Source: JAHEJE01 sp965216335
GTDB taxonomy: Bacteria; Pseudomonadota; Alphaproteobacteria; Rhizobiales; Aestuariivirgaceae
DNA length: 64,000 nucleotides
Assembly (NCBI GenBank): GCA_965216335.1
Contig: OZ244154.1
Location: 2,728,001-2,792,000 of the forward strand
Direction of reading: 5' to 3'
Positions within the stretch are counted from its first letter, which is position 1; every line of letters starts with the position of its first letter. A program made the translations under genes and the position numbers. Positions 17,934 through 27,357 of this stretch are shown here, piece after piece. Below the pieces are notes generated by a model. It saw only the letters and a program-made list of their open reading frames with translations, was not told where the DNA came from and ran no database searches.

Positions 17934-17948
17934 TACCGTCTGACGGTA
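17934..17948. promoter_or_regulatory. 15-bp palindrome before the sterol desaturase-like gene
   Basis: TACCGTC-T-GACGGTA is a perfect inverted repeat with a one-base centre, ending 10 bp before ATG 17959. Its place and symmetry fit an operator for a dimeric repressor, but no cognate regulator gene is adjacent. Confidence 0.45.
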
Positions 17949-17958
17949 CAATGACACC

Positions 17959-18951
17959 ATGGAGCATGTATGGAACTCCCTTGCTGGCGGTCTGACGGAG
18001 CCGTTGGTCGAGATTGGCACATCGGCCACCTCGCGCCTTTATTGGCCGTTCATCGTCATCGGCCTGCTGATTGCCTGCGTCATCTACACCCGTCGCCACG
18101 GCGGCACGGCGTTTTACGACTATCTGTTCAGCCGCGATACGTGGTTGTCACCATCGGCCCGCAACGACTATGCGGTGATCTTCATCAACCCGGTCATTCT
18201 GCTGCTCGTGTCGTCCTGGCTGTTCGTAAACGGCGAGGCGCTCACCGGGCTCATCGCCTCGTTCCTGTCCGCTCTCGGCCTGGGCGGCGAGGCCGGGTCG
18301 CTGGGTCAGACCCTCCTCGGTTTTGCCCTGACCGTGACGCTGTTTGTGGTCGATGATTTCATCCGCTGGTTCGGTCACTACCTGCATCACCGCATCCCGT
18401 TCCTGTGGGAATTCCACAAGGTGCATCACTCTGCCGAGGTGTTGAACTTCATCACCGCCGAGCGGTTTCACCCCGTGGAGCTTCTGATCATGTCCGCCCT
18501 TGGCGCTACATCTGTAGCTTTGGTCAACGGTGTATTCATCGGCCTGTGGGGCAATCAACTGTCGGTCGTCACTTTGGCCGGCGCCAACGTTTTTTGGGTC
18601 TTTGCCAATATCATCGGCGGCGTTTTGCGCCACAGCCCGTTTTGGGTGTCGTTCGGGCCGAAGGTCGAACGCTGGCTGGTGTCGCCGGCCATGCATCATA
18701 TCCACCATTCCGACGATCCCCGGCACTATGACCGCAATCTCGGCGGCACCCTGGCTGTTTGGGACCGCTGGTTCGGCACCATCTACATCCCTGAAGCCGA
18801 GGAAAAACTGACCTACGGTATTGGCCCCGAAACCCGGGAGTTCCGACCGCTCACCGCCATTTACCTTCGCCCGCTGAAGAACGCCGCCGCTATGCTCATA
18901 CCATCGCGCACGGCGTCCGGAGACAAACCGGGAAGTGATCCCGCAGCATAG
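17959..18951 (+). CDS. Sterol desaturase/fatty acid hydroxylase family membrane protein
   Basis: A 330-residue integral membrane di-iron enzyme. Several transmembrane segments surround the three histidine boxes HYLHH, HKVHH and HHIHH that bind the two irons. The family hydroxylates or desaturates sterols, fatty acids, carotenoids or ceramides; the actual substrate cannot be told. It diverges from mbfA. A 15-bp palindrome overlaps its probable ribosome-binding region. lepA follows after 60 bp. Confidence 0.88.
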   Translation: MEHVWNSLAGGLTEPLVEIGTSATSRLYWPFIVIGLLIACVIYTRRHGGTAFYDYLFSRDTWLSPSARNDYAVIFINPVILLLVSSWLFVNGEALTGLIASFLSALGLGGEAGSLGQTLLGFALTVTLFVVDDFIRWFGHYLHHRIPFLWEFHKVHHSAEVLNFITAERFHPVELLIMSALGATSVALVNGVFIGLWGNQLSVVTLAGANVFWVFANIIGGVLRHSPFWVSFGPKVERWLVSPAMHHIHHSDDPRHYDRNLGGTLAVWDRWFGTIYIPEAEEKLTYGIGPETREFRPLTAIYLRPLKNAAAMLIPSRTASGDKPGSDPAA

Positions 18952-19011
18952 CCCGCCCGCAATGCATCTGCTCGCTTGACGCCGCCCATCGGCAGTGTCA
19001 AACACCGCGCC

Positions 19012-20814
19012 ATGACAGACACTGCCCACATTCGCAATTTCTCCATCGTTGCCCATATCGACCACGGCAAGTCGACGCTCGCCGACCGCCTGATCCAGGT
19101 CACCGGCGGGCTCTCCGACCGCGAGATGAAAGAGCAGGTGCTCGACAACATGGAGCTCGAGCGCGAACGCGGCATCACCATCAAGGCACAGACCGTGCGC
19201 CTCGATTACAAGGCCGGGGATGGCGAGACCTACCAGCTCAATCTTATCGACACCCCCGGCCATGTCGATTTCGCATACGAGGTCAACCGCTCCCTGGCCG
19301 CCGTCGAGGGCTCGCTGCTGGTCGTCGATGCCTCGCAGGGCGTCGAGGCACAGACCCTGGCCAACGTTTACCAGGCCATCGACAATGACCACGAAATCGT
19401 CTCGGTGCTCAACAAGGTCGACCTGCCGGCTGCCGAACCGGACCGCATCCGCCAGCAGATCGAGGACGTCATCGGCCTGGATGCTTCCGACGCCCTGGAA
19501 ATCTCCGCCAAGACCGGCCTCGGTATCGAGGATGTGCTGGACGCCATTGTCGCCCGCCTGCCGGCGCCCAGCGGCGACCCGTCGGCCCCCCTCAAGGCCA
19601 TGCTGGTCGATAGCTGGTACGATGCCTATCTCGGCGTCATCGTGCTGGTCCGCGTCATCGACGGCGAGCTGAGGAAGGGCCAGCGCATCAAGCTGATGTC
19701 GACCGATGCCAATTATCTCGTCGACCGCGTCGGCATCTTCCGCCCCAAGCAGGAAATGCTCGCCAAGCTTGGCCCCGGCGAGATCGGCTTCTTCACTGCC
19801 GCCATCAAACAGGTCGCCGACACCCGCGTCGGCGACACCGTGACGGAGGAAAAGCGCCCGTGCGAAAAGGCGCTGCCCGGCTTCAAGCCGGCCCAGCCGG
19901 TGGTCTTCGCCGGCTTCTTTCCCGTCGACAATGGTGAGTTCGAGGACCTCCGCGAGGCAATGGGCAAGCTGCGCCTCAACGATGCCAGCTTCGACTACGA
20001 GATGGAGACCTCCGCAGCGCTTGGCTTCGGTTTCCGCTGCGGCTTCCTCGGCCTGCTGCATCTGGAAATCATCCGCGAACGCATCGAACGCGAGTACAAG
20101 GTCGACCTGATCACTACCGCGCCCTCGGTGATCTACAATATCTACATGAACGATGGCTCGATGATCGAGCTGCACAACCCGGCTGACATGCCGGACGTTG
20201 TCAAGATCGACCGCATCGAGGAGCCGTGGATCACCGCCACCATCCTGGTCCCCGACGACTATCTCGGCGCCGTGCTGAAACTGTGCGAAGACCGCCGCGG
20301 CCGCCAGAAGGAGCTGACCTATGCCGGGTCACGTGCCATGCTCATTTACGAGTTGCCGCTCAACGAGGTGGTGTTCGATTTCTACGACCGCCTCAAGTCG
20401 GTGTCGCGCGGCTATGCCAGCTTCGACTACCAGATGACCGGCTATGAGCAGGGTGACCTGGTCAAGATGCAGATACTGGTCAACGCCGAACCGGTCGATG
20501 CCCTGTCGGTCATCGTTCACCGCGCACGCGCCGAACAGCGCGGCCGGGTGATGTGCGAGAAACTGAAAGACCTGATCCCGCGCCACCTGTTCAAGATCCC
20601 CGTCCAGGCGGCCATCGGCGGCAAGGTCATTGCCCGCGAGACCATTGCCGCCCTGCGCAAGGACGTCACCGCCAAGTGCTATGGCGGCGACATCACCCGC
20701 AAGCGCAAGCTGCTCGACAAGCAGAAGGAGGGTAAAAAGAAGATGCGCCAGTTCGGCCGCGTCGACATCCCCCAGGACGCCTTCATCGCTGCCCTCAAGA
20801 TGGACGAAAACTGA
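19012..20814 (+). CDS. lepA: Elongation factor 4 (LepA)
   Basis: A 600-residue translational GTPase that acts on stalled or mis-set ribosomes. GTPase motifs are AHIDHGKSTLADRL (G1, near residue 13), DTPGHVDF (G3) and NKVD (G4). EF-G-like domains III and V follow, then the LepA-specific C-terminal domain ending RKRKLLDKQKEGKKKM. ATG 19012 gives the usual N-terminus MTDTAHIRNFSIVAHIDHGK; the upstream extension is not conserved-looking. Confidence 0.97.
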   Translation: MTDTAHIRNFSIVAHIDHGKSTLADRLIQVTGGLSDREMKEQVLDNMELERERGITIKAQTVRLDYKAGDGETYQLNLIDTPGHVDFAYEVNRSLAAVEGSLLVVDASQGVEAQTLANVYQAIDNDHEIVSVLNKVDLPAAEPDRIRQQIEDVIGLDASDALEISAKTGLGIEDVLDAIVARLPAPSGDPSAPLKAMLVDSWYDAYLGVIVLVRVIDGELRKGQRIKLMSTDANYLVDRVGIFRPKQEMLAKLGPGEIGFFTAAIKQVADTRVGDTVTEEKRPCEKALPGFKPAQPVVFAGFFPVDNGEFEDLREAMGKLRLNDASFDYEMETSAALGFGFRCGFLGLLHLEIIRERIEREYKVDLITTAPSVIYNIYMNDGSMIELHNPADMPDVVKIDRIEEPWITATILVPDDYLGAVLKLCEDRRGRQKELTYAGSRAMLIYELPLNEVVFDFYDRLKSVSRGYASFDYQMTGYEQGDLVKMQILVNAEPVDALSVIVHRARAEQRGRVMCEKLKDLIPRHLFKIPVQAAIGGKVIARETIAALRKDVTAKCYGGDITRKRKLLDKQKEGKKKMRQFGRVDIPQDAFIAALKMDEN

Positions 20815-20836
20815 TGCGGCACCGGAATTCGATGCA

Positions 20837-21337
20837 ATGACCTTGGATTCCGCCAGTACGGACGACGGCTACAATCCTGCCGCGTGGCATGACGACACCC
20901 TGCATGGCCTGTCAATCTTTACCGGTGACATCGACAACGACGACTGGCGAAGCGAACTGAATCTCGACATCGACCATATCGTTGAATGGATTCGACAGGA
21001 CGATGGATATTTCGTCTTTGACGTTGTGCCGGCAACCCTCAGTTTCCATGACGTCACCGATCTGGACATTGCGCTGGCATGGTCGGCCTCCGGTTTCCAG
21101 GATGCACTCAGCCAGGCGGACATTGACAGGATCGAGCGCTCTGTGGTGGCCAACCAAAGAATTTGCCTGGACAGGCCCTATTATCGCTGGCGGATCATCT
21201 TCAATACACCTGAAGACGGTCGAATTGAATTCGGCGCAACCGGCTACACGCTGAAGCCGCGCGGTGCGCCTGTTCGCCAGGCAAGCCAAACCATGTTGTC
21301 TGTTAATCGCCCGCCAATGATCCCCGGCGGCGGCTGA
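20837..21337 (+). CDS. Hypothetical acidic protein downstream of lepA
   Basis: A 166-residue soluble protein rich in Asp and Trp, with WHDDTLHGLSIF at residues 15-26 and FVFDVVPATLSFHDVTDL in the middle. The WHD-x-x-L...D pattern resembles small uncharacterised and immunity-type proteins, but I do not recognise a named family. The ribosome site before ATG 20837 is weak. It lies 22 bp after lepA and 4 bp before a permease gene, so it may be translated from the same message. Confidence 0.6.
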   Translation: MTLDSASTDDGYNPAAWHDDTLHGLSIFTGDIDNDDWRSELNLDIDHIVEWIRQDDGYFVFDVVPATLSFHDVTDLDIALAWSASGFQDALSQADIDRIERSVVANQRICLDRPYYRWRIIFNTPEDGRIEFGATGYTLKPRGAPVRQASQTMLSVNRPPMIPGGG

Positions 21338-21341
21338 ACCC

Positions 21342-22250
21342 ATGCGCATCCCGCTCACCGCCGCCTCGGGCAATGCCGCCCTGCTGCTCACCCTCACCAC
21401 GTTGATCTGGGGCGGCAATGCGGTGGCCGGCAAGTTTGCCGTCGGCGAGGTCTCGCCCTTCATCCTTACCGCCGCCCGCTGGACGCTCGCCAGTCTCATC
21501 CTCGGCCTCATCGCCCACCGCCACATCGCCGGCGACTGGCCGGTCATCCACCGCAACCTCGGCTACCTGTTCGCCATGGGCGCCTGCGGTTTTGCCGGCT
21601 TCAACGGCCTGCTCTACACATCGCTGCACTACACCACGGCCATCAACGTCACCATCATCCAGGCCGGCATGCCGATGTTCATCTTCATCCTCAATTTCGC
21701 GGTGTTCCGCATCGCCACCGGCATCGGCCAGGCCGTTGGCTACTCGCTCACGCTTGCCGGTGTGCTGCTGACCGCCGCGGCCGGAGACGTCACCCAACTG
21801 TCCGGCCTTGCCGTCAATCGCGGCGACCTGATCATGTGCGCCGCCGCCTTCATCTACGCCGGTTACTCCGTCGCCCTGCGGTCAAAGCCGCGGATGCACT
21901 GGCTGAGCTTTCTCACCGCGCTGATCACCGCTGCCGCGATCACCTCTTTGTTCATGGCCGGCTACGAAGTGGCGACCGCAACCGCCGTCTGGCCGCACTC
22001 GCTCACCGGTTGGACAGTCGTGCTCTACACCGCCATCTTCCCGTCCATCGTCGCGCAAGGGTTCTTCATCCGCGGCGTCGAACTGCTTGGCGGCAACACC
22101 GCCGGCCTGTTCCTCAACCTGGTGCCGATCTTCGGCGCCCTGCTGGCCGTGCTGCTGCTTGGCGAAGCCTTCCATCTCCACCACGCCGCCGCCATCGCCC
22201 TGGTTATCGGCGGCATCGTACTGGCCCAGCGTTTGCGCCGCCCGGCATAG
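21342..22250 (+). CDS. DMT-superfamily permease (EamA domains)
   Basis: A 302-residue inner-membrane protein with about ten transmembrane helices arranged as two EamA repeats (LTTLIWGGNAVAGKFAVGEV at the start of the first; LIMCAAAFIYAGYSV at the start of the second). Members export amino acids, nucleosides or other metabolites. No substrate-specific feature is visible. The start is 4 bp after the preceding gene. Confidence 0.88.
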   Translation: MRIPLTAASGNAALLLTLTTLIWGGNAVAGKFAVGEVSPFILTAARWTLASLILGLIAHRHIAGDWPVIHRNLGYLFAMGACGFAGFNGLLYTSLHYTTAINVTIIQAGMPMFIFILNFAVFRIATGIGQAVGYSLTLAGVLLTAAAGDVTQLSGLAVNRGDLIMCAAAFIYAGYSVALRSKPRMHWLSFLTALITAAAITSLFMAGYEVATATAVWPHSLTGWTVVLYTAIFPSIVAQGFFIRGVELLGGNTAGLFLNLVPIFGALLAVLLLGEAFHLHHAAAIALVIGGIVLAQRLRRPA

Positions 22251-22296
22251 CGAAGTCATTTGCCTGACGCCTTGGCATCGTCGTAGACTTGCCGCC

Positions 22297-23010
22297 ATGA
22301 AACGTGTTGCGGCAATGTTCAACGCACTGGCCACGCTGGCCGTGCTGGCGTCCCACATGCCGGCCATGGCCCGGCCCGACGGTGCTTCATCGCTTTCCGG
22401 CCGCCCGCTCTACCGTCAGATCGCCGGTGCCGAAGCGGCCCGCCAGGGCGTGCCCTTCGACCTCGTCGACGCTGTCATGTGGGTCGAAAGCCGCTACAAC
22501 CCGGCCGCCACCGGCGGCGTCGGCGAAATCGGCCTGATGCAACTTCTGCCCTCCACCGCTCACCTGCTCGGCTTTCGCGGTACCCTGCGCGAACTGCGCT
22601 GGCCGCAAACCAACATCCGCCTGGGCACGCGCTATCTCGCCGAGGCCTGGCGGCTCGGTAAGCGCGATATCTGCACCGCTGTCATGAAATACCGCGCCGG
22701 CCACGGCGAAACCCGCTTTTCCGTTCGATCGGTGGAATACTGCAAGAAGGTCCGCCACCACATGCAGAACAAGGGACTGAAGGTCGCCGGCACCGTGCCG
22801 AAACCGACCTTCGGTTTTTATTCGCAAGGCTCCAAGCGCCGTTATGGCCGCGGCATGAAAGGCTTCGTGCGCGCGCCGCGCACCAAGGGCTGTTATGCCC
22901 GCGTCGTCCAGCCCGGCCCGCGCTTCGGCACCTGCATCCCGCTTTCGAAACTTCTAAAGCGCGGTCTCGTCGTCAAGGTCACCCGGCCGCGTAAACGCAA
23001 GAGGAAATAA
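22297..23010 (+). CDS. Lytic transglycosylase (SLT domain), exported
   Basis: A 237-residue protein with a signal peptide (MKRVAAMFNALATLAVLASH, cleaved near MARPDG). The SLT/lysozyme-like domain has the catalytic Glu in MWVESRYNP (about residue 66), GLMQLLPSTAHLLG and NIRLGTRYLAEA. A very basic C-terminal tail with several Cys and ending RKRKRK follows and is unusual for the family. It should cleave peptidoglycan glycan strands in the periplasm. pcaD follows after 16 bp. Confidence 0.88.
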   Translation: MKRVAAMFNALATLAVLASHMPAMARPDGASSLSGRPLYRQIAGAEAARQGVPFDLVDAVMWVESRYNPAATGGVGEIGLMQLLPSTAHLLGFRGTLRELRWPQTNIRLGTRYLAEAWRLGKRDICTAVMKYRAGHGETRFSVRSVEYCKKVRHHMQNKGLKVAGTVPKPTFGFYSQGSKRRYGRGMKGFVRAPRTKGCYARVVQPGPRFGTCIPLSKLLKRGLVVKVTRPRKRKRK

Positions 23011-23026
23011 CAGGAGGAGGAGTACA

Positions 23027-23827
23027 ATGCCCTTTGCCCCGACCCGCGATGGCACCCGCATTTTCTACCGTCTGGAAGGCCCTGCAGACGCCCCTGTCCT
23101 TTTGTTCTCCAACTCGTTGGGCACTGACCACATGATGTGGCAGGCCCAGTCCAAGCGTCTCAAGTCGCAGTTCCGCATCCTCAGATACGACCAGCGCGGC
23201 CACGGCGCCTCCGATGTGCCGCCAGGTGCCTACACGCTCGATCAACTCGGCCAGGATGTACTCGATCTCATCGACCACCTGGGCCTGGCGCATGTCAGCT
23301 TCTGCGGCCTGTCGATGGGCGGCCTCACCGGCCAGTGGCTCGGTCTGAACGCCGCCGACCGCATCGACAGGTTGATCCTTGCCAACACCTCGGCAAACTT
23401 CCCGCCGGCCTCCATGTGGGACGAACGTATGGCCGCGGTCCGCGACGGCGGCATGCCGGCCATATCGGACGCGGTCCTCGGCCGCTTCTTCACCGGCGGT
23501 TACCATTGCCAATGCCCGGCCATCGTCACCCAGTACCGCCATGTCCTGGAGCACATGTCCGCCGACGGCTATCTCGGCTGCTGCGCTGCGATCCGACCGG
23601 CCGATGTCTCGCAGGCCATCTCGGCCATCACCCTGCCGACCCTGGTGATCTCCGGCGAACACGACCAGTCGACCCCGCCGGAACGTGGCGACTACATCGC
23701 CGGCCGGATCGCCGGCGCCCGTCACATGACGCTCAACGCCGCACACCTGTCGAATGTCGAGGCGCCGGTACCGTTCACCTCAGCCCTGTTGGAACATCTC
23801 GGCGCCAATGCCTCCGTAGCCGCATGA
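23027..23827 (+). CDS. pcaD: 3-oxoadipate enol-lactonase-like alpha/beta hydrolase
   Basis: A 266-residue alpha/beta hydrolase. The order FYRLEGPADAPVLLFSNSLGTD, RYDQRGHGASDVPPG, nucleophile GLSMGG, acid GEHDQSTPPE and a late AAHLSN matches PcaD, which hydrolyses 3-oxoadipate enol-lactone in the beta-ketoadipate pathway. AGGAGGAG lies just upstream. The other pca genes are not in this window, so the enzyme may serve the neighbouring aromatic-type cluster or act on another lactone or ester. Confidence 0.8.
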   Translation: MPFAPTRDGTRIFYRLEGPADAPVLLFSNSLGTDHMMWQAQSKRLKSQFRILRYDQRGHGASDVPPGAYTLDQLGQDVLDLIDHLGLAHVSFCGLSMGGLTGQWLGLNAADRIDRLILANTSANFPPASMWDERMAAVRDGGMPAISDAVLGRFFTGGYHCQCPAIVTQYRHVLEHMSADGYLGCCAAIRPADVSQAISAITLPTLVISGEHDQSTPPERGDYIAGRIAGARHMTLNAAHLSNVEAPVPFTSALLEHLGANASVAA

Positions 23828-23938
23828 GAGCCTGACCGAAAGGCCCTGAGGCCATCCGCCCGGCGCACAAAGCCATGCCGACCGTTGCCGGTTTGTGGTA
23901 GGAACGCGGCATTCGTTCACCACCAGGCAACCTGTATC

Positions 23939-24640
23939 ATGAGCTTCATCATTCCGGCACCGCCGCAACCGTCGATAGCGGTTGCCGGCACCAGCGAGCG
24001 CTTTCCGGTCCGACGCATCTTCTGCGTCGGGCGCAACTACGCGGCCCACGCCCGTGAAATGGGCAAGGATCCGGACCGCGAACCGCCGTTCTTCTTCACC
24101 AAACCTGCCGATGCCGTCGTCGATGCACCGTGCACCATCGCCTATCCGCCAGAGACGGCCGACCTGCACTACGAGGCCGAACTTGTCGTGGCGATCGGCA
24201 GGCCCGCCTTTAAGGTGGCGCAGGATGCAACGGACGACCTGATCCTCGGCTACGCCGTGGGCCTCGACATGACCCGCCGCGATCTGCAGCAGATTGCCAA
24301 GGACATGGGCCGCCCGTGGGACTGGGGCAAGGCCTTCGATCAGTCCGCCCCGTGCGGCCCGCTGCACCTGAAGATTGAGACCGGCGTCATAGCATCCGGC
24401 GAAATCTGGCTCGATGTCGACAGCGACCGCAAACAGACCGGTGACATCGCCGACCTCATCTGGTCAATCCCCGAACTGCTGTCGCTGCTGTCGCGCTCCA
24501 TGCGCCTGATGCCCGGCGATCTGGTGATGACCGGCACCCCGGCAGGCGTCGGCCCGGTGCTGCCCGGCAGCATCATCACTGCCGGCGTTGCCGGTCTGTC
24601 CGGCATCGAAGTGACCATCGGCGGGCCGGCAACCGGTTGA
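23939..24640 (+). CDS. Fumarylacetoacetate hydrolase family protein
   Basis: A 233-residue FAH-fold enzyme. IFCVGRNYAAHAREMG near residue 29, the metal ligands in HYEAELVVAIG, and the C-terminal MTGTPAGVGPV are all present. Related enzymes include fumarylpyruvate hydrolase of the gentisate pathway and acylpyruvases. ATG 23939 gives a normal start. It lies between the enol-lactonase and the ABC binding protein genes, which supports a catabolic role. Confidence 0.85.
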   Translation: MSFIIPAPPQPSIAVAGTSERFPVRRIFCVGRNYAAHAREMGKDPDREPPFFFTKPADAVVDAPCTIAYPPETADLHYEAELVVAIGRPAFKVAQDATDDLILGYAVGLDMTRRDLQQIAKDMGRPWDWGKAFDQSAPCGPLHLKIETGVIASGEIWLDVDSDRKQTGDIADLIWSIPELLSLLSRSMRLMPGDLVMTGTPAGVGPVLPGSIITAGVAGLSGIEVTIGGPATG

Positions 24641-24765
24641 TCCGCATGCTGCAATAAGCTCTGGACCGCCTCATGGGGACTATGACAATATCCGCCGCGA
24701 GGCTACAAAGGGACAAGGATTGCCCCGGCGACAGGGGCGGTTCAATGCAAAACAGGGAGTATTCC

Positions 24766-25950
24766 ATGATCAAGAAAGCACTTGCCGCCGCCCTTGCGCT
24801 CGGCATTTCGGCATCGGCCGCGCTTGCCGCCGACAAGGTCAAGATCGGTGTGATCACCACATTGGTCAAAGGCCCGACCATCCTCGGCGAGGAGCAGATG
24901 AAGGGTTTCAATCTGGCCCTCAAGCATCTCGGCAACAAGGTCGGCGGTCTGCCGGTCGAAATGTATGTTGAAGATGACTCGGTCACCCCCGCCGTCGGCA
25001 AACAGGCCGCCGACAAGCTGATCAAGGAGCACGACGTAGACATCGTCACCGGCCTGATCTGGAGCCACGTCATGCTGGCCACCCAGAAGACCGTGCTCGA
25101 TGCCGGCAAGTTCATGATCTCGGCCAATGCCGGCCACTCCAAGATGGCCGGTGTCAGTTGCCACGAGAACTTCTTCAACACCTCCTGGCAGAACGACACC
25201 GTGCCCATGTCGATGGGTGAGGTGCTGAACGCCGAGGGGGTCAAGTCGGTCTATGTCATGGCGCCCAACTACGCCGCCGGCAAGGACATGGCCAACGGTG
25301 TCGAACGCACCTTCAAGGGCGAGATCAAGGGCAAGGACCTGACCAAGTGGGGCAAGGATGCTCAGCTCGACTTCTCCGCCGAACTGGCCAAGGCCAAGGC
25401 ATCGGGTGCCGAGGCGATCTTCGCCTTCTACCCCGGCAAGGCCGGTGGCGCCTTCGTCAAGCAGTTCGGCCAGGCCGGCCTGCGCGATTCGATGAAGCTG
25501 TTCACCGTGTTCACCGTCGACGGCATCTCGCTGCCCAAGTTCCAGGCCGCCAAGATGAACGCCGTGCTCGGATCGATCGACACCATGCACTGGAATGTCG
25601 ATTTCGACAACGACCAGAACAAGCGCTTCGTCGCCGACTTCCTGGCTGAGAATGACCGCTATCCGAGCTTCTATGCCTCGCAGGCCTACGACACCATGTT
25701 CCTGATCGACAGCGCCGTTAAGGCCGTCGGCGGCAACATCGAGGACAAGGATGCTTTCCGCGCCGCCCTCAAGAAGGCCGATTACCCGTCGGTGCGCGGC
25801 ACCTACAAATACGGTAACAACCACTTCCCCGTTCAGAACTTCGTCGTGCGCGAAGTGGTCGAGGGCGATGACGGCAAGTGGGTGCACAAGACCAAGAGCG
25901 TGGTGGTCAAGGACATGGTCGACCCGCACGCCGCCGACTGCAAGATGTAG
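24766..25950 (+). CDS. Periplasmic binding protein of a Liv-type ABC importer
   Basis: A 394-residue type I periplasmic binding protein. The signal peptide MIKKALAAALALGISASAALA is cleaved before ADKVKIGVITTLVKGP. The mature part shows the two-lobe pattern of branched-chain amino acid or aromatic-acid receptors (LGEEQMKGFNLALKH; NAEGVKSVYVMAPNYAAGKDM). ATG 24766 has AGGGAG upstream. Matching permease and ATPase genes lie at 27.9-31.3 kb. Benzoate-type ligands are plausible from the neighbours, not proven. Confidence 0.85.
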   Translation: MIKKALAAALALGISASAALAADKVKIGVITTLVKGPTILGEEQMKGFNLALKHLGNKVGGLPVEMYVEDDSVTPAVGKQAADKLIKEHDVDIVTGLIWSHVMLATQKTVLDAGKFMISANAGHSKMAGVSCHENFFNTSWQNDTVPMSMGEVLNAEGVKSVYVMAPNYAAGKDMANGVERTFKGEIKGKDLTKWGKDAQLDFSAELAKAKASGAEAIFAFYPGKAGGAFVKQFGQAGLRDSMKLFTVFTVDGISLPKFQAAKMNAVLGSIDTMHWNVDFDNDQNKRFVADFLAENDRYPSFYASQAYDTMFLIDSAVKAVGGNIEDKDAFRAALKKADYPSVRGTYKYGNNHFPVQNFVVREVVEGDDGKWVHKTKSVVVKDMVDPHAADCKM

Positions 25951-26078
25951 GGCCGGCGGCCCTCGCGTTACATTTGCAGACGGGTGGGCCGTGTCGCTGG
26001 AACAGCGGTCTTACTTTGGCTCTGTAACCGGATGCCGGCTCAGTCACACAATTTGCCAGGGCGGCTGCGATGCCGCCC
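25950..26078 (+). terminator. Two hairpins after the binding-protein gene
   Basis: GGGCC-GGC-GGCCC overlaps the stop (25950-25962). A second, stronger hairpin GGGCGGC-TGCGAT-GCCGCCC spans 26059-26078 and is followed by TCATTC. They resemble the processing or partial-termination hairpins that raise binding-protein expression over downstream transporter genes. Confidence 0.55.
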
Positions 26079-26111
26079 TCATTCGCTCAAGCGGTAGCGG
26101 GTTAGAATGAT

Positions 26112-27353
26112 ATGAAAATCCTTATTGCAGGCGGTGGCATCGGCGGGCTGGCGGCAGCACTCAGCCTGCACCAGGCCGGTTTCGAGTCCCATGTTTTCGA
26201 GCGCTCCAGCGATATCCGAGAGCTCGGTGTCGGCATCAACACCCTGCCGCATGCCATCAGGGAACTGGCCGATCTCGGATTGCTCGAGCGCCTCGACGAC
26301 GTCGCCATCCGCACCTACGAACTGATCTACCAGAACCGGTTCGGCCAGGAGATCTGGCGCGACCTGCGGGGAATGCACGCCGGGCTCGACCATCCGCAAT
26401 TCTCCATCCATCGCGGCAAGCTGCAAGGCGTTCTCCATGAAGCCGCGCTGCAGCGCATCGGCGCCGATCATATCCACACCGGCCATGAACTGACCGCCTT
26501 CGAACAGGACGCAAGCGGCATCACCGCCAAGTTCACCCGCCCGGATGGCGAGATCGTCACCTGGCGCGGCGATGCCCTCATTGCCGCTGACGGCATCCAT
26601 TCAAAGGTGCGCGAAGCCTTCTACCCGGACGAAGGCCCGCCGGCCTGGAACGGCATCATGTTGTGGCGCGGCGCCACGGAGTGGAAACCGTTCCTCACCG
26701 GTGAAAGCATGGTCATTGCCGGCGGCATGGACGCCAAGCTGGTGCTCTATCCGATCTCGCGTGAAACCAGCGATCTCGGCAAAGTGCTGATGAACTGGGC
26801 GGTCGCCGCCAAAATCGGCGACGCCGCCACCCCGCCGCCACGTCGCGAAGACTGGAGCCGCGAAGGCCGCCTTGACGAGCTGCTGCCGTTCGTTGAGGAC
26901 AAGTTCGCCCTCGACGTGCTCGACCCCGCGGCCCTCATCCGCGCCACCAGGCCGTTCTATGAGTACCCGATGTGCGACCGCGATCCAGTTGGCCAGTGGA
27001 CCTTCGGCCGCATCACCCTGCTCGGCGATGCCGCCCATCCCATGTACCCGGTCGGCTCGAACGGCGCCTCTCAGGCCATCCTCGATGGCCGTGCCCTGGC
27101 CCGCCTGCTGTCCGAAACCACAGACGTGTCATCCGCCCTCAAGGCCTATGAAGCTGAGCGCCTACCCGTTTGTTCGGACATCGTCCAAACCAACCGCGCC
27201 GGTGGTCCCGAACGCGTCATCGACCTGGTCAATGCCCGCGCACCCGACGGTTTCGACGACATCAGCGATGTCGCCACGCAAGAAGAACTCGAAGCCGTCG
27301 TCATGGGCTACGCCCAGATGGCCGGCTTCGACAAGGATAAGGTCAACAGGTAG
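26112..27353 (+). CDS. FAD-dependent monooxygenase (flavin hydroxylase family)
   Basis: A 413-residue group A flavoprotein monooxygenase. It has the FAD dinucleotide motif GGGIGGLAAALSLHQAG at residues 7-23, the DG motif ALIAADGIHSKVREAF, and the GD motif LLGDAAHPMYPVGSNGASQA. The sequence is close to PhzS or salicylate/3-hydroxybenzoate hydroxylase-type enzymes. It probably hydroxylates an aromatic ring using NAD(P)H and O2. It lies between the binding protein and permease genes of the importer. Confidence 0.85.
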   Translation: MKILIAGGGIGGLAAALSLHQAGFESHVFERSSDIRELGVGINTLPHAIRELADLGLLERLDDVAIRTYELIYQNRFGQEIWRDLRGMHAGLDHPQFSIHRGKLQGVLHEAALQRIGADHIHTGHELTAFEQDASGITAKFTRPDGEIVTWRGDALIAADGIHSKVREAFYPDEGPPAWNGIMLWRGATEWKPFLTGESMVIAGGMDAKLVLYPISRETSDLGKVLMNWAVAAKIGDAATPPPRREDWSREGRLDELLPFVEDKFALDVLDPAALIRATRPFYEYPMCDRDPVGQWTFGRITLLGDAAHPMYPVGSNGASQAILDGRALARLLSETTDVSSALKAYEAERLPVCSDIVQTNRAGGPERVIDLVNARAPDGFDDISDVATQEELEAVVMGYAQMAGFDKDKVNR

Positions 27354-27357
27354 CGCC

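Noticed and set aside
18148..20175. 675-codon minus-strand frame
   Set aside because: Antisense to lepA and the sterol desaturase-like gene; no motif or signal of its own.
24742..25929. 395-codon minus-strand frame
   Set aside because: Antisense to the binding-protein gene, with the same shadow composition.
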